Assembly: GCA_019243595.1 (NCBI GenBank)
Contig: JAFAUA010000570.1
Location: 1 to 9,840 of the forward strand
DNA: 9,840 nucleotides
Reading direction: 5' to 3'
Origin: Acidimicrobiia bacterium
GTDB lineage: Bacteria > Actinomycetota > Acidimicrobiia > Acidimicrobiales > AC-14
The stretch's first letter is position 1. Every line of letters begins with the position of its first letter. The position numbers and the translations under genes are program-made. Shown in pieces: positions 5,542 through 9,840 of the stretch. Under the pieces are notes generated by a model. The model was not told where the DNA came from and searched no databases. It worked only from the letters and a program-made list of their open reading frames with translations.

Positions 5542-5847
5542 ATGGGGCAGCAGCCAGAGCGGGACGACACCGAGCTCATACAGAAGCTGACCGACAAGGT
5601 TGAGGGCCTCGAGGAGGCGCTCCTGAGCCGGGACGTGATCGGCCAGGCGAAAGGCATCCTCATGGAGCGCCACCACCTCACGCCCGAGCAGGCGTTCGAA
5701 CAGCTGCGTGACACGTCCCAAAAGGTCAACCGCAAGGTGCGCGACATCGCGGCCGAGCTGGCCCAGACGGGCGAGTGGCCGGCAACCGTCTCGACGAGCG
5801 TGGACGGCGACAACAGCAACGGGAACGGGCAGCGCCCGCCGCCTTAG
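5542..5847 (+). CDS. ANTAR-domain RNA-binding regulator (ANTAR only)
   Basis: 101 aa. Residues about 10-28 (TELIQKLTDKVEGLEEALL) form a short coiled coil that in this family drives dimerisation. The ANTAR domain follows (about 28-78): SRDVIGQAKGILMERHHLTP then EQAFEQLRDTSQKVNRKVRD and IAAELA, with the signature QAKGILM. A Ser/Asn/Gly-rich disordered tail ends in RPPP. ANTAR proteins bind dual-hairpin RNAs with six-base loops and act as transcription antiterminators. Most have a receiver or GAF sensor in front; this one has none, so its input signal must come from elsewhere or from its abundance. ATG 5542 is chosen because GGAGGGAGG lies immediately before it; the open frame to 5362 runs through the hairpin and leader. 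The TAG stop (5845-5847) overlaps the TAA stop of the convergent FAD oxidoreductase gene. Confidence 0.9.
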   Translation: MGQQPERDDTELIQKLTDKVEGLEEALLSRDVIGQAKGILMERHHLTPEQAFEQLRDTSQKVNRKVRDIAAELAQTGEWPATVSTSVDGDNSNGNGQRPPP

Positions 5848-7355
5848 CTGGCGAGGTCGGCGAGGATTGCCATGGCCGCATTGCGGCCGTTGAGGCCGAT
5901 GACGCTTCCGCCGGGGTGCGTGGCAGCGCCGCAGAGATACAGGCCGTCGACAGGGGTGCGCGGGGAGAAACGCCGGTCCCACATCTGGTCCGGGAGGCAC
6001 TCGCCTTGGAAGATGTGGCCGCCGGTGAGGCCGATGCGCGCTTCGACGTCCGGCGGCGCCAGCACCTGGCGGTGCTCGATCACCTCGTGGACATCGGGTG
6101 CGAAGCGAGCGATCGAGTCGAGTGCGAGGTCGGCGATCTCCTCACGTCGGCTCTCCCAGTCCCCGGTGCTCAGGATGCCGGGGACGTACTGGGCGAAGAC
6201 ACTCATCGTCTGGCCGCCGGGCGGGCCGATCGAGTCGTCGTAGGCGGTGTGGAAGTAGAGCTCGCACCACTGCGGCGCAGGCTCACCCCGTCTGCTCCGT
6301 TCGTAGGCCGCCTGGGTGTCGTCGATCCCGGTGCTGATGGTGACCGAGCCGCGGTAGGGCGTCGGGTCTCCTGGGGCCGCTGCAGTGAATCTCGGGAGAC
6401 GCGAGAGCGCGCAGTTGATCTTGAGCACCGGGCTCTCGCTCTTCCACTCGTCGACCCGTCGCTTGAAGTCGGCGGGGACCGCGTCGTGTGGGAGCAGCGT
6501 GAGCGTGCGTTTGGGGTCGGCGTTGGAGACCACCGCCCGAGCGCGGATCCGGTCGCCGCCCTCGAGGACGACGCCGTCGCCCGGTTCGATGGCGGCCACG
6601 GGTGCATCGGTGCGGACGGTGACGCCGGCTTCCTGCGCCGCCTGTTGAATCGCGAAGGACACGCGGCCCATGCCGCCGTGCACGTAGCCCCACGCGCCGG
6701 CGGTCCCGTCGAGCGTGCCCATCGCGTGCATGAGGTGGACGGCAGCGGTGCCCTCGTCGCGCGGGCCGGCATTGGTGCCAATGCAGCCTTGGCCGTGCAG
6801 CGCGGTGCGCATGCGTTCGCTCTTCACGTAGCGCTCGACGACGTCGGCGATCGCCGCGTTGAAGACGACGTCGATGGCTTCGGCGTCATGTCGTAGGAGC
6901 GCCTCGATCTCGTCGCGTGTTGGCGCGTCGCCGACCCAGGTGTCTCTGTCGTTGTTGCGCAGAGCACGGCGGATGCGGCCGAAGAGCTCTGCGTAGGCGA
7001 AGTACCCGTCGACGTCCTCGGGCGCGATCGCCGCGATGGACTCGGCCGTCTTGGCGTCGTCGTGCCACATCGTGAACGCGGAGCCGTCCTCGAACGGGCA
7101 CCAGATGTGCGGGTCGATCGTGTGGACGCGGTACCCGTGGCGCCGGAGGTCGAGCTCGTCGATGACCAGCGGGTCGAGCAGCCCGACGAGGTACGCGCAC
7201 GGGCTGACGATCCAACGGTCGTCATCAAACGGCGTCTCCAGCGTGCACGCGCCCCCGACCCGGTCCCGCCGCTCGAGGACGAGCGTCCGCAGGCCCTGCT
7301 TGGCCAGGTAAGCCGCGGCGGTCAGCCCGTTGTGCCCAGCGCCGACAACGACCAC
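5844..7355 (-). CDS. FAD-dependent phytoene-dehydrogenase-like oxidoreductase
   Basis: 503 aa. The dinucleotide-binding fold is at the N-terminus: VVVGAGHNGLTAAAYLAKQG (GxGxxG at 5-10), TLVLERRDRVGG (24-35, with the ribose-binding Glu at about 28 and the RxGG that follows). The C-terminal FAD motif GLYLCGAATHPGGSVIGLNG precedes the end, as in phytoene desaturases and the related PYROXD2/carotenoid-oxidoreductase-like proteins. The middle has the conserved GGMGRVSFAIQQAAQEAGV block and ARAVVSNADPKRTL. It is predicted to oxidise or isomerise a hydrophobic polyunsaturated substrate, identity unknown; no carotenoid genes are near. The start is doubtful: GTG 7355 is the only standard start in frame, but it begins directly on the first beta-strand. 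In-frame codons before it (NPWD) look like part of the protein, with no ATG/GTG/TTG upstream. It is the third gene of the cupin/aldo-keto unit after a 92-nt gap. Confidence 0.9.
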   Translation of the reverse strand: MVVVGAGHNGLTAAAYLAKQGLRTLVLERRDRVGGACTLETPFDDDRWIVSPCAYLVGLLDPLVIDELDLRRHGYRVHTIDPHIWCPFEDGSAFTMWHDDAKTAESIAAIAPEDVDGYFAYAELFGRIRRALRNNDRDTWVGDAPTRDEIEALLRHDAEAIDVVFNAAIADVVERYVKSERMRTALHGQGCIGTNAGPRDEGTAAVHLMHAMGTLDGTAGAWGYVHGGMGRVSFAIQQAAQEAGVTVRTDAPVAAIEPGDGVVLEGGDRIRARAVVSNADPKRTLTLLPHDAVPADFKRRVDEWKSESPVLKINCALSRLPRFTAAAPGDPTPYRGSVTISTGIDDTQAAYERSRRGEPAPQWCELYFHTAYDDSIGPPGGQTMSVFAQYVPGILSTGDWESRREEIADLALDSIARFAPDVHEVIEHRQVLAPPDVEARIGLTGGHIFQGECLPDQMWDRRFSPRTPVDGLYLCGAATHPGGSVIGLNGRNAAMAILADLAS

Positions 7356-7393
7356 ATCCCACGGATTCCCCCCGGTCCCCTCCGTTCTTGCGT

Positions 7394-7422
7394 TGGATCT
7401 GCCCGAATACGGGCGAGATCCA
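7394..7422. repeat. Strong hairpin between the aldo/keto reductase and FAD oxidoreductase genes
   Basis: TGGATCT (7394-7400) and GCCCG (7401-7405) pair with CGGGC (7410-7414) and AGATCCA (7416-7422): 12 base pairs, a single-base bulge at 7415 and the tetraloop AATA. No T-run follows on either strand, so a classical terminator is not certain. In this position it could be a partial terminator, an RNA processing or stability element, or a protein operator that lowers expression of the third gene. Confidence 0.65.
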
Positions 7423-7447
7423 CCTCGAGAATGGTTGGGAAGGTCGG

Positions 7448-8341
7448 TCAGATGCGCTCCAGGGCGGCGCCGTCGAAGAGGGGCTGGATGCCGTGGGTGT
7501 CGACGTCGGCTTGGAGCTCGTCGTCGGAGGGCCGGGTCGTTGCTTCCGGCGAGTTGGCGGCGTCGAGCGTCGGCTCGAGGAGGCGGGCGTCGCTCGAGGT
7601 GTTCAGGAACACCTGCGGATTGGAGAGGACGTAGCGGACGGCCCGGCTGATCGCTCCGCCATCGTCGAGCGGCTCGTACCAGCTGAAGTGGCGGCCGTCA
7701 TCACCCTCGGGCCAACGCCGGCGGGCGACCGCCTTGATGGTCTGCACGGCGACATTGCGCTCGGCGCAGGTCTCGAGGAGCGCCTCGACGTCGTGGCGGT
7801 AGCCGGGGTGCTGGTTCAGCAGGGCGAAGTTGTAGGGCAGGAGCACGGAGTCGAAGTCGAAACGCCCGAGGCTGCGGCTGTGCATGCCGGCGATGCGCAG
7901 GCCGTGGCCGGTGACGCCGATGAAGCGCGTGAGGCCCTCGTCCCTTGCCTTGGCGAGGGCGGCGACGGCGCCGTCGGGGCGGAAGGCCACATCCCACTCG
8001 TGGTCCTCGACCAGATTGTGGAGCTGGATCAGGTCGACGTGGTCGACGCCCAGCCGTTCGAGGGACTTCTCGAGGCTGCGGCGGGCTCCGTCGCCATCGC
8101 GGTCGCCCGTCTTGGTGGCGAGAAAGACGTCGGCCCGGTGCGTCTGCAACCACGGCGCCAGCGCCAACTCGGAGTCTCCGTACGCGGCCGCCGTGTCGAT
8201 GTGGTTCACGCCCGCGGCCAGGGCGGTGTCGAGGACGCCCGAAGCCTTCTCGGCTGGCATCGCCCAGAAGGCGGCAGCGCCGTAGATGACGCGGCTGCTC
8301 TGGTGGCCGGTCCGGCCGAAGGGTGCCTTGTCGATCGTCAT
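7448..8341 (-). CDS. Aldo/keto reductase family oxidoreductase
   Basis: 297-aa (beta/alpha)8 barrel NAD(P)H-dependent reductase acting on carbonyl compounds. The full catalytic tetrad is visible: Asp49 and Tyr54 in VNHIDTAAAYG, Lys77 in VFLATKTG, His108 in DLIQLHNL. The N-terminal strand FGRTGHQSSRVIYGAAAF is typical of the bacterial family. The C-terminal cofactor region is RAVRYVLSNPQVFLNTSSDA. The start is ATG 8341-8339, which overlaps the TGA of the cupin gene (ATGA), implying translational coupling; the open frame extends to 8434 but that part lies inside the cupin gene. Slightly shorter than the usual 310-340 aa. The substrate is unknown; the neighbours are a thiol-dioxygenase-like cupin and an FAD oxidoreductase. 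Confidence 0.93.
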   Translation of the reverse strand: MTIDKAPFGRTGHQSSRVIYGAAAFWAMPAEKASGVLDTALAAGVNHIDTAAAYGDSELALAPWLQTHRADVFLATKTGDRDGDGARRSLEKSLERLGVDHVDLIQLHNLVEDHEWDVAFRPDGAVAALAKARDEGLTRFIGVTGHGLRIAGMHSRSLGRFDFDSVLLPYNFALLNQHPGYRHDVEALLETCAERNVAVQTIKAVARRRWPEGDDGRHFSWYEPLDDGGAISRAVRYVLSNPQVFLNTSSDARLLEPTLDAANSPEATTRPSDDELQADVDTHGIQPLFDGAALERI

Positions 8342-8892
8342 TTGGTGAGTCCCGTCGCCTCGTTGCCCTCCGCGAACTGGGCGTTCACAACGGCCATGTC
8401 GTATGGCCGCTCCTCGAGCGGGCCCGGTCCCCACTGGCTGCGGGGTTGGTTCACGAAGTCGCCGCCGTAGACGTGGATGGCGCCGGTGATCTGCGCCAGC
8501 GGATTGGCGACCCCGTGGATGGCGTCCCTACCGAGCACGAGCACGTCGCCCACCTTCAGCTCCTTGCCGCCGCTCGACGTCACCGTCGTCGGCTGCTCCG
8601 GGTCGCGGCGGTAGAAGGTGTTGTCCTCCTGGCCGGCGTAGATGCCGATCGCCGCCCACATCAGATGGTCGTGTGGGAACAGGACCATCCCCGGCGCCCA
8701 CACCACATGCAGCACGGTCAGGTCCGGCGCCGAATGCAGGATGTTTAGACCACCCTGCCGCGGCCGCATTACGTCCCCAACCGCCTCCGCATCGGCCATC
8801 GTCCCCTCGAGCACCTCCCGCACAGCCCGATGCGGCTCGCTCTGACCAACAGCCGCCTGGCACTGCGAGATCAGCTCAGCAACGTCGAACAC
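8338..8892 (-). CDS. Cupin protein, cysteine dioxygenase-like thiol dioxygenase family
   Basis: 184 aa, single cupin barrel. Metal ligands in the expected places are PHDHLMWAAIGIYAGQEDNTF (His74, His76, Glu89) and GRDAIHGVANP (His126). The GAIHVYGGDF stretch (His140, Tyr142) matches the S/A-x-H-x-Y arrangement of thiol dioxygenases, which oxidise small thiols such as cysteine or 3-mercaptopropionate to sulfinates using Fe(II) and O2. The length fits that family. The start GTG 8892-8890 is the only one between an in-frame TGA at 8905-8907 and the barrel; an AGGAG lies about 20 nt upstream, too far to be ideal. It is the first gene of a minus-strand unit, overlapping the aldo/keto reductase gene by ATGA. 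The substrate is not determined; a small acidic or neutral organic thiol is a reasonable guess. Confidence 0.85.
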   Translation of the reverse strand: MFDVAELISQCQAAVGQSEPHRAVREVLEGTMADAEAVGDVMRPRQGGLNILHSAPDLTVLHVVWAPGMVLFPHDHLMWAAIGIYAGQEDNTFYRRDPEQPTTVTSSGGKELKVGDVLVLGRDAIHGVANPLAQITGAIHVYGGDFVNQPRSQWGPGPLEERPYDMAVVNAQFAEGNEATGLTK

Positions 8893-8917
8893 AGGACCAG
8901 TCTCTCACTCCTGAAAT

Positions 8918-8933
8918 CCGAACGTATGTTCGA
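8918..8933 (+). promoter_or_regulatory. LexA-type SOS box
   Basis: CCGAACGTATGTTCGA matches the actinobacterial SOS box TCGAAC-N4-GTTCGA at every defined position except the first base. The core CGAAC-GTAT-GTTCG is a perfect 5+5 palindrome. It lies where the -35 box of the HNH promoter would be, a position from which LexA would block RNA polymerase. It is also only 26 nt from the start codon of the divergent cupin gene. Confidence 0.72.
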
Positions 8934-8939
8934 TAGCTG

Positions 8940-8948
8940 TGCTATAGT
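8940..8948 (+). promoter_or_regulatory. Extended -10 promoter element of the HNH gene
   Basis: TGC-TATAGT is an extended -10 (TGn plus TATAGT, 5 of 6 to TATAAT). There is no clear -35 at 17 nt, where the SOS box sits instead. Transcription would begin at about 8955, giving a leader of about 60 nt. Confidence 0.6.
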
Positions 8949-9016
8949 GACAGTGACCCGACGTCTTCGTCCACAGCGTCCCGCTGTCTCCACGTCCCGA
9001 CCTCGAAAGGCTGCCG

Positions 9017-9472
9017 ATGCTGGACGAGGAACACTTGCCGAAAGGCAAGACATGCTCCACCTGCAAAGAGTGGAAGCCGCTCGACGAGTTCAACAAGCGG
9101 TCGGCGTCGAAAGACGGCCGACAGTGGAACTGCCGCGACTGCAACAAGGCGTACCACTACGCGAACTTCGACCGTCACATGGCGCGAATCCGCGCGCGCA
9201 ACCGCCGGATGATCGAGGAAAACACGCGCCTGCTCGCTGCGTACTTCGCGGAGCACCCCTGCGTTGATTGCGGCGAGAGCGACATCGCTGTACTCGAGTT
9301 CGACCATCTACGTGACAAGCGAGGCGACATCGCGCGCCTAGTGCGTCAATGGAGCTGGAGCGCCGTACTTGTCGAGATCGCAAAATGCGACGTCGTGTGT
9401 GCGAACTGCCATCGGCGCCGCACGTTCACGCGTCAAGGCTGCTGGCGAGTAGTCGGCTTTCCCGACGATTAG
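9017..9472 (+). CDS. HNH endonuclease with N-terminal zinc ribbon
   Basis: 151 aa. The N-terminal zinc ribbon is C13-STC16-KEWKPLDEFNKRS and C39-RDC42-NKAYHY, with the KPLDEFNKR stretch common in phage and mobile-element HNH proteins. The HNH nuclease part is CVDCGESDIAVLEFDHLRD (C82, C85, Asp96-His97) and CDVVCANCHRRRT (C128, Asn130, C131, His132), giving the H-N-H metal site plus structural Zn cysteines. It should cut DNA. ATG 9017 has AAAGG 6 nt upstream. Promoter and SOS box lie directly upstream. G+C in lines I counted is roughly 57-70%, below the core genes (one aarF line reaches 80%), which hints at later acquisition. It stands alone beside a tRNA gene, with no methylase, integrase or phage gene in the window. 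A repair, homing or defence role is possible but not shown. Confidence 0.88.
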   Translation: MLDEEHLPKGKTCSTCKEWKPLDEFNKRSASKDGRQWNCRDCNKAYHYANFDRHMARIRARNRRMIEENTRLLAAYFAEHPCVDCGESDIAVLEFDHLRDKRGDIARLVRQWSWSAVLVEIAKCDVVCANCHRRRTFTRQGCWRVVGFPDD

Positions 9473-9486
9473 AACAATTAGTGCAG

Positions 9487-9559
9487 TGGGGGTGACGGGG
9501 GTCGAACCCGCGCGCACCGGCTTAAAAGGCCGTTGCTCTTCCAATTGAGCTACACCCCC
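9487..9559 (-). tRNA. tRNA-Lys (anticodon UUU)
   Basis: On the minus strand a 73-nt cloverleaf folds with acceptor GGGGGTG/CACCCCC (7 perfect pairs), D-arm GCTC..GAGC with loop AATTGGAA, anticodon loop CTTTTAA (anticodon TTT, reading Lys codons), a 5-nt variable loop, T-arm GCGGG-TTCGACC-CCCGT and discriminator A. The first pair of the anticodon stem is an A-G mismatch and the first T-stem pair is G-T. The 3' CCA is not encoded. Confidence 0.95.
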
Positions 9560-9585
9560 GGGTGAAGCTTAGGAGCGGCGGGATG

Positions 9586-9840
9586 TCAGCCCGGCTGCGT
9601 CTGCAGCGAGAACGGCTGTTGGTAACCAGGCGGCATCATTACTGGCAGTTCCGACCACACGAGCTGGCCGTTCCGATCCTTCACCGGGACTGTCAGGGTG
9701 ATCTTGGCTCCGTGAACGTTGCGGATGCCGCCTTCCGCGCAGTTCGGCTCGCAGGTCTTGTAGGACATCGCTCCGACGGCCGTGGCGCTCCGAGCTGTCC
9801 AGCTGGTCCACGCCAGCGACGTGTAGACGAGGCCGAAGTC
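9586..9840 (-). CDS. C-terminal end of an unidentified, probably exported protein (5' end outside window)
   Basis: The frame is open through the window edge at 9840 and ends at TGA 9588-9586, so only the last 84 residues are seen. They begin DFGLVYTSLAWTSWTARSAT, continue with MSYKTCEPNCAEGGIRNVHG, then AKITLTVPVKDRNGQLVW, and end in SLQTQPG. The Trp/Thr-rich strand pattern and the C-E-P-N-C pair suggest a beta-sandwich extracellular protein or lipoprotein domain, a type I have seen in actinobacterial secreted proteins but cannot name. The ATG at 9768 is internal, because the upstream codons read equally well. The tRNA-Lys gene follows 26 nt downstream on the same strand. Confidence 0.7.
   Translation of the reverse strand, partial: DFGLVYTSLAWTSWTARSATAVGAMSYKTCEPNCAEGGIRNVHGAKITLTVPVKDRNGQLVWSELPVMMPPGYQQPFSLQTQPG

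Larger units (their letters stand above)
8893..9016. promoter_or_regulatory. Divergent promoter region between the cupin operon and the HNH gene
   Basis: The 124-nt gap contains the SOS box and extended -10 listed separately. It also holds a short inverted repeat ATAGC-TGT-GCTAT (8933-8945) overlapping the -10, a tandem GTGACA/GTGACC (8947-8958) and, in the HNH leader, a hairpin ACAGCG-TCC-CGCTGT (8973-8987). Confidence 0.6.

Noticed and set aside
5775..6896. 373-codon plus-strand open frame
   Set aside because: Antisense shadow of the FAD oxidoreductase gene, with His/Asp/Val/Gly-rich composition and no domain.
7388..8470. 360-codon plus-strand open frame
   Set aside because: Antisense to the aldo/keto reductase, which has all four catalytic residues; this frame has no motif.
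9473..9486. Attachment site (att) at the tRNA-Lys end
   Set aside because: No second copy of the tRNA 3' end and no integrase in the window, so an att site cannot be supported.
9569..9811. 80-codon minus-strand open frame
   Set aside because: Arg/Ser-rich; the overlapping frame ending at 9586 reads like a real protein and stays open through the window edge.
1..9840. CRISPR array, insertion sequence, rRNA or replication origin
   Set aside because: No regularly spaced repeats, terminal inverted repeats with transposase, rRNA-like sequence or DnaA-box cluster was seen.

Overview
The window is GC-rich, gene-dense bacterial DNA with GTG starts in several genes and short or overlapping intergenic gaps. 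An ANTAR-only RNA-binding protein, a TraR/DksA-like zinc-finger protein of the actinobacterial type, an ECF sigma factor with a membrane-anchored tail and an actinobacterial-type LexA (SOS) box together point to an actinobacterium. Acidimicrobiia or a related high-GC class is a guess, and no species can be named from the sequence. I see no insertion sequence, transposase, integrase, CRISPR array or rRNA.

Layout. 1-1344 (+) is the C-terminal bulk of an exported phosphoesterase of the acid phosphatase/phospholipase C family; its start lies before the window. It converges on a minus-strand pair, a DksA-like protein (3189-2803) followed by an AarF/UbiB kinase-like protein (2783-1341). 3190-3536 holds no intact gene, but contains a convincing orphan C-terminal coding fragment. 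A minus-strand unit (4843-3537) then encodes an ECF sigma factor with a transmembrane segment and an extracytoplasmic tail, coupled through a GTGA overlap to a 58-aa exported peptide. Divergent from it is a small, catalytically degenerate isochorismatase-fold protein (4943-5365), followed by a 16-bp stem hairpin and an ANTAR-only regulator (5542-5847).

The second half is dominated by a minus-strand unit (8892-5844): a thiol-dioxygenase-like cupin, an aldo/keto reductase overlapping it by ATGA, and a phytoene-dehydrogenase-like FAD oxidoreductase behind a 92-nt gap that holds a strong hairpin. This looks like a redox catabolic or detoxification operon of unknown substrate. Divergent from it is an HNH endonuclease gene (9017-9472, +), whose extended -10 promoter carries an almost perfect SOS box. 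A tRNA-Lys(UUU) gene (minus) and the C-terminal end of an exported or secreted-looking protein (minus) close the window.

Most unusual are the membrane-tethered sigma factor with its coupled mini-peptide ending in a Cys-ring, and the SOS-box-controlled stand-alone HNH nuclease beside a tRNA gene. Two separate convergent gene pairs also overlap through their stop codons (CTAG and TTAG).
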